From the NCBI RefSeq assembly GCF_900184685.1, contig NZ_FXXL01000005.1:372001-436000 (forward strand): a DNA stretch of 64,000 bases. The letters are read 5' to 3'. Under the pieces are notes generated by a model. The model worked only from the letters and a program-made list of their open reading frames with translations. It searched no databases and was not told where the DNA came from. The stretch is from Butyricimonas sp. Marseille-P3923. GTDB lineage: Bacteria; Bacteroidota; Bacteroidia; Bacteroidales; Marinifilaceae. Both the position numbers and the translations under genes were made by a program. Every line of letters begins with the position of its first letter. The first letter of the stretch is position 1. Positions 27,476 through 35,559 of the stretch are shown in pieces.

Positions 27476-27577
27476 CTCCCCCCGGTGGAACGATCGGAAC
27501 AGTTCAATTAAGACGGGTACGTATATCTAATACGTACCACGTCTCTCCAAAGATACTCGATCGTTCCACCGGGAGAG
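27476..27577. repeat. Nested inverted repeat, about 100 bp
   Basis: Outer arms CCCGGTGGAACGATCG (27481-27496) and its exact complement CGATCGTTCCACCGGG (27558-27573) extend outward with CTC/GAG-type pairs. Between them, AGACGGGTACGTAT pairs with ATACGTACCACGTCT with a one-base bulge. Folded, it makes a long stem with a cruciform-like inner hairpin. Confidence 0.75.
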
Positions 27578-27732
27578 TATCTATGGTGGTAGTACATTTA
27601 AAAGTTCTAAACTCTATCGAGCGAAATCTCCATCGCTCGTGTGACAAAGGTATAAATAAATTCATAAAAAGTACAACACACCTCTAAATACTTTAAATAT
27701 CGAATATTTTCAGGTATTTACTCCCCTTATGT

Positions 27733-27752
27733 CCCCGACAAACCGGGGTTTT
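27733..27752 (+). terminator. Short intrinsic terminator
   Basis: CCCCG pairs with CGGGG around ACAAAC, followed by four T. No gene ends before it on this strand within 550 bases, so it may end a non-coding transcript. Confidence 0.45.
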
Positions 27753-27872
27753 CCTATACTGTTAAGCGATTAAAAGGCGACAGTTGGCTGACAAATAGGC
27801 GGCATCGCCCACTATTCACCTACTCCTCGCCCACTCTTCGCCCACGTTTTAACAAACATTAATCTTATTTGG

Positions 27873-27904
27873 CTTGACAAAGGCTCCCGCCGGCAGTACC
27901 TTTG
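27873..27904 (+). promoter_or_regulatory. Promoter of the DUF6266-like gene pair
   Basis: CTTG at 27873-27876 and TACCTTTG at 27897-27904 with a 20-base spacer fit the Bacteroidetes consensus well; the start codon is 69 bases downstream. Confidence 0.65.
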
Positions 27905-27972
27905 ATTTACTTGCGAAAAAGCAAGCGGGACAGAACGGTAGGGTATTAGGTTACATTTAAAATTTAACAACC

Positions 27973-28617
27973 ATGGTAGAAATTAAATCAGGAGCACTTC
28001 TCGGCGCCCACGGGCGTTACCAAGGGATGGTGATATTCCAAAAAGGCAAAAAAACGTACGGGAGAGCATTGCCCTCGTACGACGGAAACGCGGACTCTCC
28101 CTCGCGGAAAGTCCAAAACGCACGACTCGCGGCAGCCGTCACTCATTATCAAACGATAAAGGAAACGTTTCTTTATCACGCGTGGCGCATGGAAGCTACC
28201 CGCCGGGAGGTGATCTCGGGGTACAACCTATTCCTCAAGGAAAACATCAAAGCGTACAACACGGATTACACCGTGGGAGATTTCAGACTGCTGACGCTGA
28301 TACCGGGAGCCCTTCAGGTTCCTTTCCGGATGCAGCAACAGGAAGCCCCAGCAGGCGTGCTTTCCATCACGTGGGAAGCCTCCCCGTGGGTCAGCCGCCA
28401 GAGAAACAAGGATACGTTCATGCTCGCCGTGATCTATGACGACGAACCCTTTCGCGTGGAAATTATCGAGAACACGGGCATCACCCGCCTCGACGGAACT
28501 GCAACCATTCCGCTCGCCAAAGCGGGCGCCGGAAAAGCCCACGTCTACGCCTTCTTCACGAACGAGGCAAGAGACGCCTTCACGAACAACGTGTATTTCA
28601 ACGTGAAACTGGAATAA
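27973..28617 (+). CDS. DUF6266-like protein, unknown function (paralogue 1)
   Basis: 214-residue protein without a signal peptide. The N-terminus VEIKSGALLGAHGRYQGMVIFQKGKKTYGRALPSYDG, followed by a helix AVTHYQTIKETFLYHAWRMEATRREVISGYNLFLKEN, matches the general layout of DUF6266 proteins. These begin with a short G-rich sandwich, then a helix, then Ig-like strands. The later part has ITWEASPWVSRQRNKDTFMLAVIYDDEP, TATIPLAKAGAGKAHVYAFFTN and NVYFNVKLE. These proteins are abundant, often in pairs, in Bacteroidetes and have no established role. It is followed 109 bases later by a second, diverged member, with a strong hairpin between. Confidence 0.6.
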   Translation: MVEIKSGALLGAHGRYQGMVIFQKGKKTYGRALPSYDGNADSPSRKVQNARLAAAVTHYQTIKETFLYHAWRMEATRREVISGYNLFLKENIKAYNTDYTVGDFRLLTLIPGALQVPFRMQQQEAPAGVLSITWEASPWVSRQRNKDTFMLAVIYDDEPFRVEIIENTGITRLDGTATIPLAKAGAGKAHVYAFFTNEARDAFTNNVYFNVKLE

Positions 28618-28650
28618 CCCGTTCCCGACGAAACACGACAAAGACTCAAT

Positions 28651-28687
28651 CATCCGGCAGTCCGCTTGCAGGGCGGACTGCCGGATG
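28651..28687 (+). terminator. Strong hairpin between the two DUF6266-like genes
   Basis: A perfect 15-bp stem CATCCGGCAGTCCGC / GCGGACTGCCGGATG around a 7-base loop. The T run comes 10 bases later, so it may terminate inefficiently or protect the upstream mRNA end. Confidence 0.7.
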
Positions 28688-28725
28688 ACAATCACACCTT
28701 TTTTTCAAACTTAAAACATAATCTT

Positions 28726-29367
28726 ATGGCAATATTTGATTCACATCTTTTCGATAACGCCTCGGGTTCGGTAGGGAACGTCACCATGTGCCGCTTCAGG
28801 AACCGGAACGTGGTAAAAGCTAAAATCAGCTTCAAAAGCAAGAAGCAAAGCACCGCGCAACGAGTGCAACAGGCTCGCTTCAGCATCTTATCCGCTCTGG
28901 CACGCTATTTTTGCCCGGCAGTTCAGGCCGGCTTCCCGGGAAAATCATATTCCGAAGCCCGCACCCTCTTCATCGGGATGAACCAGAAAAGCGTGGAAAT
29001 CGACGAGGAAACGCTCGCCGCCACGGTACACCGGGAACGCCTCACTTTCTCCAAAGGGAACCTGACACCTCCCGCGGTGGAAGTAACCATACATCACGAG
29101 AACCGGGAAGTTCACGTGAAATGGCAACGGCAAGCCCTTTCGCCCGTGGCAAAAGACGCGGATGACATCACCCTCGTTCTCTTCGACACGGCAACACAAA
29201 AATCCCGTGTTTACCCCCTAGGCAAACGGGGAACGCCCGGAGAAACGGCATTCCCGCTGCACAAGAAATTTACCCCCGGGAACACGCTCGCCTATGCCTT
29301 CGCCCACTCCTCCGTCAATGACAGGGCTTCCCGGAGTATTTTCATCGAGGTGAGGCACAAATCATAG
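28726..29367 (+). CDS. DUF6266-like protein, unknown function (paralogue 2)
   Basis: 213-residue protein, the diverged partner of the preceding gene. It shares the layout: FDSHLFDNASGSVGNVTMCRFRNRNVVKAK (G-rich start), the helix TAQRVQQARFSILSALARYFCPAVQAGF, then Ig-like strands (VEVTIHHENREVHVKWQRQAL, DDITLVLFDTATQKSRVYPLG, LAYAFAHSSVNDRASRSIFIEVRHKS). The ATG at 28726 is preferred over an open extension to 28666, which would begin inside the hairpin. It has no catalytic motif and no signal peptide. Its last bases overlap, on the other strand, a doubtful small lipoprotein frame. Confidence 0.6.
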   Translation: MAIFDSHLFDNASGSVGNVTMCRFRNRNVVKAKISFKSKKQSTAQRVQQARFSILSALARYFCPAVQAGFPGKSYSEARTLFIGMNQKSVEIDEETLAATVHRERLTFSKGNLTPPAVEVTIHHENREVHVKWQRQALSPVAKDADDITLVLFDTATQKSRVYPLGKRGTPGETAFPLHKKFTPGNTLAYAFAHSSVNDRASRSIFIEVRHKS

Positions 29368-29483
29368 ACGCAAAACATGGGATTTAATGCCTCCTCTCCC
29401 CCTTCCCGACGTATACCCTCGTGATAACAGGCACAGGAGGCAAGATATAAAGAACAAAGCGACAAAATAGCTTTCCTCATCAT
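29292..29483 (-). CDS. Doubtful small lipoprotein after the amidohydrolase gene
   Basis: Reading from the ATG at 29483 gives about 63 residues that open like a lipoprotein (MMRKAILSLCSLYLASC, lipobox ASC), 18 bases after the amidohydrolase stop. The remainder (EGIRREGGEEALNPMFCVYDLC) has no clear pattern, and the last 76 bases overlap the convergent DUF6266-like gene. It could be a genuine small lipoprotein or the broken start of a larger one. Confidence 0.3.
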   Translation of the reverse strand: MMRKAILSLCSLYLASCACYHEGIRREGGEEALNPMFCVYDLCLTSMKILREALSLTEEWAKA

Positions 29484-29500
29484 TTCATGTTTTGTAACTT

Positions 29501-30754
29501 TCACTCTCCGAGAATTTTTCCCCGCTTCATCACCATCTGAATATTCCGCAACTCCTTGATATTATCATACGGGTTGCCGTTCAGCACGAGTAAATCCGCT
29601 TGCATTCCGGTTTCCACCGCTCCCGCTTTATCGGCGATGCCCAGCACTTCCGCGGCGACTCTCGTGACAGAGAAAATTGCTTCCATGGGATAGAAATCAC
29701 ATTTCTCCACGTAGAGATCAAGTTCGTCGAACAGAAAAGGAAAGGGGCGGTTCAAATCGTTGATATAGTCTGTTCCGGCACAAATTTTCACGCCGATTTG
29801 ACGTGCTCTCTTTACAAAACGTACCGACCAATCCATTTTGTTCTCCATGCACAGGAAAAGAGTCGGGTCAAAAATCAACCCTTTCGCTTTCACCGTCTGC
29901 AAGAAACGCTCCACGGACATATTCTCGTGGTCGATCTTATCGTAATATTTCTCGTAATTCTCGAATATTTTACCGCTCAACCCTTCCGAAACGCCTTCCC
30001 ATTCCAACATATACGCGTGAGAGATCACCTGCACCCCGGCATCTGCCACATCCCACGGTTTAGCGGGAAACAACGTGGCGTGTCCCCATACTTGCAACCC
30101 ATGTTCCTTGGCTTTCCGCACGATCGGCAACAAAGCCTCCCGGTCGAATCCACCGTAAATCTTCACCCCCGTGCACCCCCACTCTTTTGCTTCCCGCATG
30201 GCTTTATCCAAATCGTCACCGGGACGGAGGCATTGCATCCACGGGGCGAAGGGCTCTGCCCATCCTTCCACCATACTTTTCTCCCGATCGTTACCCTCGA
30301 AATAGGCGGGACCCGCCATGAAGGCTGCATAATAAATGTCCGGTCCTATATATTTCCCTTGCTCCACGCCTTCCTTTAAATCTTTTAACACACGGGCATC
30401 CCCGGCAGCATCCCGGATAGAAGTTATACCGTGACGCAAGAAATATTCCAGATGTTTTGCCCGGTCTGCCTGTGTTTCCTTGGGATCATTGGCAATATGC
30501 ACGTGAGCATCTATCAATCCCGGCATCACGTACTTTCCTGTCATATCCTTCACTTCCCCGTCAATCCCACTTCCCGCGTTCTTCCCGACAGCTTGAATAT
30601 ACCCGCCTTTCACCACGATATCAACACCCTCGCGGATATTTCCCTCCACGACATCGACAACATTCGTGTTTTTCAAAATAATCGCTTTCTCTTGAGCCGT
30701 CCCGTTCAGCCACAACACAAACAGTACGGCAAACAAGCCACATATCTTTCTCAT
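29501..30754 (-). CDS. Secreted amidohydrolase-family enzyme (imidazolonepropionase-like)
   Basis: 417-residue metal-dependent hydrolase exported by a signal peptide (MRKICGLFAVLFVLWLNGTAQ). Family marks: LIDAHVHI (metal ligands His84 and His86), a Gly/Ile-rich barrel strand HGITSIRDAAGD, WGCTGVKIYGGFDREAL, the second metal histidines in VWGHATLFP and ISHAYMLE, and the late Asp in ICAGTDYIND. The subfamily acts on cyclic amides or Xaa-Pro-type dipeptides (prolidase-like members), so a periplasmic peptidase or deaminase role is possible; the substrate is not set by sequence. It starts in a four-base ATGA overlap with the TlpA-like gene and so is translated with it. Confidence 0.8.
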   Translation of the reverse strand: MRKICGLFAVLFVLWLNGTAQEKAIILKNTNVVDVVEGNIREGVDIVVKGGYIQAVGKNAGSGIDGEVKDMTGKYVMPGLIDAHVHIANDPKETQADRAKHLEYFLRHGITSIRDAAGDARVLKDLKEGVEQGKYIGPDIYYAAFMAGPAYFEGNDREKSMVEGWAEPFAPWMQCLRPGDDLDKAMREAKEWGCTGVKIYGGFDREALLPIVRKAKEHGLQVWGHATLFPAKPWDVADAGVQVISHAYMLEWEGVSEGLSGKIFENYEKYYDKIDHENMSVERFLQTVKAKGLIFDPTLFLCMENKMDWSVRFVKRARQIGVKICAGTDYINDLNRPFPFLFDELDLYVEKCDFYPMEAIFSVTRVAAEVLGIADKAGAVETGMQADLLVLNGNPYDNIKELRNIQMVMKRGKILGE

Positions 30755-31839
30755 GATTTTTTCTCTTTTATGATTTTTCGGATTTGTTCCAAATCGGGAT
30801 TCTTCAACACGATATTCCCCTCCGGATCTATCAGGTAAACCGTCGGAACCTGCTCTACCTTATAAGCGTCACGCACCCGACTATTCTCGAAACCGTCACT
30901 ATCTATCAGCTGTACCCACGATACCCCATCTTCTTTCAAAGCCTGCAACCAAAGCTCTTTCTTGCTATCCAGCGACACTGAAATTACCTCTAGCCCGCCT
31001 TCCCGTAATTCCGGGTATTGCTTATTCAATTCTTTGTTCTTTTTTCTACATGGCGCACACCACGAAGCCCAGAAGTCCAACAACACGTATTTTCCCCGGA
31101 AAGCCGCCAATTGTATTTTCTGCCCTTCCGCATCGGGCAATTCAAATTCAGGTGCTTTCCCTGTCAACTGCTTCGCTTTCATTTTCTCGTACAACTCAAA
31201 AATACGTTCCCGCATATCACTTTCCGGTCCGCCATTCCCCAATGCCTCTACCGCCCGGGTAAAAAACTCGAAATCCACCTCACAATAAAAAAGAATGTCA
31301 TGTACCAGATTTTGGGCAATCTCTGTTCCCGCGAATCTCCGTACTCCTTCCAGCAATACATTATTTTTGTACTTGAACTTTTTATCCAGCATTTCCGAGA
31401 TCATTGCTTTCCGGTGAATATCGGTAATCGTATCGTATCCTTGGCATGAATTCTCGTAATCCCGATTCAACTCATCCAGTTTCTTTTGCAATTCCACGTA
31501 TTCGTTCTGCAAGGATGCCCCTTCCGAAAGCGCGTAATACCGCTCGTTCGATTCGACCAGCACGTAACGTATCTCTTCCGTGTACAACGGTATCCGAAGA
31601 TAATCCTTCGGGAAGTTTATCAACACGACCTTTTTCAACGGAATATTCCCCGCTAACGAGAACGTTCCGTCCTCCCGAATGGGAGCCGCGATCAAATATT
31701 CTCCCCGTCGGGCATCGGGCATCGTGATTTCAACACTATCACTTCTCCATTGTTTCTCGATCTCACCCGATATCTGTACGGATTCCTGTTTACACCCCAA
31801 CAAAACGAACAAGAATCCGAAATACACTAATCTCCCCAT
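30751..31839 (-). CDS. TlpA/ResA-like thioredoxin lipoprotein with DUF4369-like N-domain
   Basis: 362-residue lipoprotein; the start at 31839 (MGRLVYFGFLFVLLGC) gives a lipobox LLGC; an upstream in-frame ATG adds eight residues. Residues about 20-120 resemble DUF4369 (SVEITMPDARRGEYLIAAPIREDGTFSLAGNIP). The C-terminal 140 residues are a thioredoxin fold of AhpC/TSA type: PEFELPDAEGQKIQLAAFRGKYVLLDFWASWCAPCRKKN contains the redox motif WCAPC, and VEQVPTVYLIDPEGNIV includes the cis-proline. It should reduce or isomerise disulfides in periplasmic or surface proteins. It forms a unit with the amidohydrolase downstream, a frequent pairing after SusC/D loci in this phylum. Confidence 0.85.
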   Translation of the reverse strand: MGRLVYFGFLFVLLGCKQESVQISGEIEKQWRSDSVEITMPDARRGEYLIAAPIREDGTFSLAGNIPLKKVVLINFPKDYLRIPLYTEEIRYVLVESNERYYALSEGASLQNEYVELQKKLDELNRDYENSCQGYDTITDIHRKAMISEMLDKKFKYKNNVLLEGVRRFAGTEIAQNLVHDILFYCEVDFEFFTRAVEALGNGGPESDMRERIFELYEKMKAKQLTGKAPEFELPDAEGQKIQLAAFRGKYVLLDFWASWCAPCRKKNKELNKQYPELREGGLEVISVSLDSKKELWLQALKEDGVSWVQLIDSDGFENSRVRDAYKVEQVPTVYLIDPEGNIVLKNPDLEQIRKIIKEKKS

Positions 31840-31876
31840 AACAAATTGATTTGATTTATTCAAAAAGGAGTGTCCA

Positions 31877-31903
31877 TAAGGCCAGTAGCAAACTCTGACC
31901 TTA
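31877..31903 (-). terminator. Hairpin after the LRR gene
   Basis: On the minus strand TAAGGTCAG pairs with CTGGCCTTA (one G-U pair). A T run (CTCCTTTTTG) follows 9 bases later, so it can end the SusC/D operon before the TlpA gene. Confidence 0.5.
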
Positions 31904-31947
31904 CAGACTTTTGACTATCCTCCTAAATATACATATACTAAAACAAT

Positions 31948-34023
31948 TTACGGCACATTCGTGAAGCCGTAACCATCTTGTTGCTTGTAAATGTTAGTTT
32001 CCGGGTATAACTTTTTCCACACGGCAGATGATAAAACCCCGGCGGGAATTTCTCCCGTCATCCTGTTATTTATCAATTTCAATCCGCCGTATCCCAAGTT
32101 CATCTTCGCCAATTCAACAGGAATCGTTCCGGTGATATTATTGTCATTTAACATCAAATAACTCAATGCGGTACAATCTCCCAACTCGGCGGGTAATGTT
32201 CCGGACAGCAAGTTATTGTTTATATACAAATTCCGTAACTTCGTCATAGTAGAAATACCATTCAAAGTTCCTTCCAACTGATTGTTTGCAAGATAAACAT
32301 CCGTCAAAGCCGGACTGAACTCGCTCAAATTAATCTCTCCGGACAGTTGATTATTCTCCAATCTCAAAGTCTGTAATTCCGGCAAGTTCCTTAACCAAGA
32401 AAGATTACCCGAGAATGAATTATAACTTGCTTCCAGTTTCTTCAACTTCGTCAACCCGAAGAAAACATCAGCAGCTACACCTTGGATACCGGACTTTCCG
32501 GACGCTCCCGTTAGATTCAACTCCTCTAAACCGGATAAAGTAGATATCACGGCAGGCAATTGCGTCAACCCCGTATAAGGCATAGTCAGCTTTTTCAAAC
32601 CTGTCATTTGTCCGATTCCGTCCGGCAAAGAAGTTAATGCCTCACAATGGCTCAAATCAATTGATGTCACCCCGGTTAAACTACCGATACTCTCCGGCAA
32701 AGCCTCCAAAGAAGTACATTCATAGAAATTCAACGACGTCAATTTAGTCAGATTGCCAAAACTTTCCGGAATCTCTTTCAATAATTTACAACCTCTTAAA
32801 GTCAAGCTACTTATCTGCAGATTCCCGAAATCACTTGACAGGCGCTCCAACCACTCGCAATTGGATAAATCCAATGTTGTCAATTTACTCAAATTACCAA
32901 AACCTTCGGGCAGCTCTTTCAATACTTTACAACCGGATAAAGTCAAACTTGTCAAATTCACCAACTTACTAAAACTTGTTCCTAAAGAAGCCAAAGATTG
33001 ACACCCTCTCAAATCCAACGCGGTAAGATTCTCTGCCAATTCTCCGATATCATCCGGCAAGCTATAAATATTCGTTCCGGCAAGGCTCAACGACTTCAAA
33101 CTTTTCATCTTGGAAATCCCCGTCGGTAAATCCCCGATCAAATACATCGTGGAAAGATTTAATTCTTCCAATGCCGGCAAAGTATAGAACCCGGCAAACG
33201 ATTCTATCGGTACTTTCAATGCAGCAGGTTTAAACACCTTTAATGAAAGCATGGAAGACATATCATTCGGCAGGAACCATTCCGTTCCATCGGAAAAATT
33301 CACGTCCAGCGTTTCCAATTTCCGCAAATTAATCAAACTGTTCGGGCACTTGTACACTTTTCCCATTCCCCCGACTTTCAAAGACCTCAATTCTCGTAAA
33401 TTTCCAATCTCGTTAGCCAGATCTCCACTCAATTTAAAATCATTCAACGATAAGCCGACAATCCGTTGTTCTCCTTCTATTTCTTCCAATATCACGCCCG
33501 TCCATTCGGTCATCGGTTTTTTCGTATTCCAAGGCTTCATCCAGTCCTCACCCTTCAGCGCTTTATACACGGCAAGCATTGCCAAGCTATCGGTTCTCCG
33601 GTTATATTTCGACTCGTAGGTAAACTGTTTCACGTACACGGTGTCAACTTTCCCGGTATTTTCTTGACGAACAATCAGTTTACAAAAACGCTCCTCCATC
33701 CCCTCGTTCACTCTCAACGTTACGCCAACAACGGCATTTCCCTCATCGCCTGATTTAGGCTCGTAATCCAACAGCCAAGATGTTTCTTTCTCCGGCTCCA
33801 CACTCCACTTTCCCCCGATAGCACGCAACTCGAATCCTTGAGCATTCCCGAAAGCGTCTATCAGAATCTCGTTATTCAACAATTTCAACCCGGGAGTCAT
33901 GTCTTCCGGTACAACCGGGTCGGGAATATCCTTGAAGTTATAATCCTCACAAGATGAAAATATCCAAAGCGACATGATGCCCAATAGCATCCAACTGATA
34001 ATATATCGTTTCATAATCTCCAT
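31948..34023 (-). CDS. Leucine-rich-repeat surface lipoprotein
   Basis: About 691 residues. Two starts are possible, 34023 (MEIMKRYII) and 34014 (MKRYII); both give a lipobox IFSSC. After an N-terminal Ig-like segment (MTPGLKLLNNEILIDAFGNAQGFELRAIGGKWSVEPEKETSWLL) comes an array of about 15 leucine-rich repeats of 22-24 residues. Their form is LTSLTLSGCKVLKELPEGFGNLSKLTTLDLSNCEWLERL, with LPDDIGEL and LPESIGSL variants like plant-type and Treponema/Bacteroides LRRs. Such solenoids bind proteins or glycans at the surface. It begins 14 bases after the PKD-like gene and is the fifth gene of the SusC operon, so it probably contributes to substrate capture. Confidence 0.85.
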   Translation of the reverse strand: MEIMKRYIISWMLLGIMSLWIFSSCEDYNFKDIPDPVVPEDMTPGLKLLNNEILIDAFGNAQGFELRAIGGKWSVEPEKETSWLLDYEPKSGDEGNAVVGVTLRVNEGMEERFCKLIVRQENTGKVDTVYVKQFTYESKYNRRTDSLAMLAVYKALKGEDWMKPWNTKKPMTEWTGVILEEIEGEQRIVGLSLNDFKLSGDLANEIGNLRELRSLKVGGMGKVYKCPNSLINLRKLETLDVNFSDGTEWFLPNDMSSMLSLKVFKPAALKVPIESFAGFYTLPALEELNLSTMYLIGDLPTGISKMKSLKSLSLAGTNIYSLPDDIGELAENLTALDLRGCQSLASLGTSFSKLVNLTSLTLSGCKVLKELPEGFGNLSKLTTLDLSNCEWLERLSSDFGNLQISSLTLRGCKLLKEIPESFGNLTKLTSLNFYECTSLEALPESIGSLTGVTSIDLSHCEALTSLPDGIGQMTGLKKLTMPYTGLTQLPAVISTLSGLEELNLTGASGKSGIQGVAADVFFGLTKLKKLEASYNSFSGNLSWLRNLPELQTLRLENNQLSGEINLSEFSPALTDVYLANNQLEGTLNGISTMTKLRNLYINNNLLSGTLPAELGDCTALSYLMLNDNNITGTIPVELAKMNLGYGGLKLINNRMTGEIPAGVLSSAVWKKLYPETNIYKQQDGYGFTNVP

Positions 34024-34036
34024 TATTAATATTTTC

Positions 34037-35542
34037 TTACTTAATCTTATAAAGTAATGCCACCGGCTCATCAGAGATCCCCTCGTATTTATTTACCAAG
34101 GCTCCCGTATCCGCGTCATAGATATACAACGACCCCTTGTACTCGCCTTCCCGATCCGGATTGTAAGTGGCAATATAGAATTGTTTCTGCCGCGAATAAT
34201 CTTGATATTCTGCATCACTAACGCTTCGGGAACACTGGTAATGATTCATACAACGCACTTCTTCTCCATCAGGCAAGGTGATAAAAGGATTCGCCTCCAA
34301 ATCATGTTGGGTATAGAACCATTTGTATACCTTATTCCCATTGGAAACAAAAGCACAAGAGTAATAATCATTCGGTAATATCTGTGAATCTTCCGTAACT
34401 ATACCTTCCCGGATCGGACGTTCAAAAAGTACCCAAAGACCTCCTCCTCCTGCAAAATTGTACATCATAGCTTTAACACCCGTGATGACAGTTTGCCCTC
34501 CCGTGCGATTGATCACGTAGACATCATTACCGTCCGTTGATTCATTCTGAAACAATTTGACTACATACCTGCCTTTAAAATAATCAAAACAGTCCTGATA
34601 AGAGAAAAAAGGATCGTACCCGTTCGCACCATTCCAACACACGGCATCCCGGTCTTTACCGATAAATACTCTCGTCATGCTATTCTTCCAGCTCGGACGA
34701 TCATAAGCATCCGTGTACACGGTTTCTTTCGGAAGACCGGGAAAGGGGAATATCGCCTGTTGATCCGTCTGTACCATCGCAACACCCCCATTTTTGGAAA
34801 CAACTTCAAACTCTCTGCTAAAATTACCGTCATAAGCCATTAATCTCCCCGGCAGAAAATCCAAAGCGTAATATTTAAAATCATATTCATACACTTTCTT
34901 GAATGTTTTAGCATCTATCTGGAGCATTTTTTGTGACGTCCCATGCAAAATATACAAAAACTTTCCCACCTTATCCACGTCCACGGGATCCATAAACAAT
35001 TCCTCCCCCTCGTTCGCGTAAGCATAAGCATTCTGCATAAACGTCGGTTGCATTCCTTGTTCTATTTCTTCAGGTGTAAGAGTTTTCATGAAAGCAATAC
35101 TCCCTTTCCCGTCCGGGCGACGTCCTAGAATGGTATATCCCTCTTCAAACTGGGAATTCACAAAAACATGGTAATATTTGATCGTGCTTCCATCCTCGCT
35201 AGTTACCACTTGCCGCAGGTGATAGTGTCCCAAATCACGTACCACATAACTCAAGTCTTTTTCTTTAGAGATATTCTTGAAAACTGTCATAGACTCGCCC
35301 GTTTGCGAATCCATCGAGTAAAGTCCCATATCCCACTGGTAAGTTAACGCGTCGGTTTCACACTCTATATCTCCTTTAATTTCCAATGTATTATTGAAAT
35401 AGATATTGATCGAATCTTTTGCCGTTTGATTAATTTTCACCTCGATAATCGGTTGATCCGCCAATTTTGAATTATCATCATAACATGCCTGTAAGCCGCA
35501 CAAGATGACAATCATGCTCCATATATATTTTATCTTGTTCAT
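34037..35542 (-). CDS. PKD-like family lipoprotein of the SusC/D operon
   Basis: 501-residue lipoprotein (lipobox LQAC, Cys20). After the spacer YDDNSKLADQP it has a PKD/Ig-like domain (IIEVKINQTAKDSINIYFNNTLEIKGDIECETDALTYQWDMG, about residues 35-75) and YVVRDLGHYHLRQVVTSEDGSTIKYYHVFVNS. The larger C-terminal part reads like a beta-propeller (VDKVGKFLYILHGTSQKMLQIDAKTFKKVYEYDF; YNPDREGEYKGSLYIYDADTGALVNKYEGIS). Such PKD-like lipoproteins are recurrent partners of SusC/SusD and DUF4843 in Bacteroidetes and are believed to be extracellular. No enzymatic motif is present. Confidence 0.8.
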   Translation of the reverse strand: MNKIKYIWSMIVILCGLQACYDDNSKLADQPIIEVKINQTAKDSINIYFNNTLEIKGDIECETDALTYQWDMGLYSMDSQTGESMTVFKNISKEKDLSYVVRDLGHYHLRQVVTSEDGSTIKYYHVFVNSQFEEGYTILGRRPDGKGSIAFMKTLTPEEIEQGMQPTFMQNAYAYANEGEELFMDPVDVDKVGKFLYILHGTSQKMLQIDAKTFKKVYEYDFKYYALDFLPGRLMAYDGNFSREFEVVSKNGGVAMVQTDQQAIFPFPGLPKETVYTDAYDRPSWKNSMTRVFIGKDRDAVCWNGANGYDPFFSYQDCFDYFKGRYVVKLFQNESTDGNDVYVINRTGGQTVITGVKAMMYNFAGGGGLWVLFERPIREGIVTEDSQILPNDYYSCAFVSNGNKVYKWFYTQHDLEANPFITLPDGEEVRCMNHYQCSRSVSDAEYQDYSRQKQFYIATYNPDREGEYKGSLYIYDADTGALVNKYEGISDEPVALLYKIK

Positions 35543-35559
35543 AATATCCTATTTTTCAA

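Larger units (their letters stand above)
27178..27872. other. Structured gene-free region
   Basis: About 700 bases without a convincing gene (a 112-codon open frame at 27349-27687 is not protein-like and runs through the inverted repeat). It contains two competing hairpins near 27292-27329, a large nested inverted repeat at 27476-27577 and a short intrinsic terminator at 27733-27752. The combination suggests a non-coding RNA or a small non-autonomous element; no terminal target duplication was recognised. Confidence 0.45.

Noticed and set aside
27349-27687. 112-codon open frame in the structured region
   Set aside because: Low-complexity, no protein-like pattern, runs through the nested inverted repeat.
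29600-30379. 259-codon open frame antisense to the amidohydrolase gene
   Set aside because: Mirror of the coding strand; the amidohydrolase has all metal motifs.
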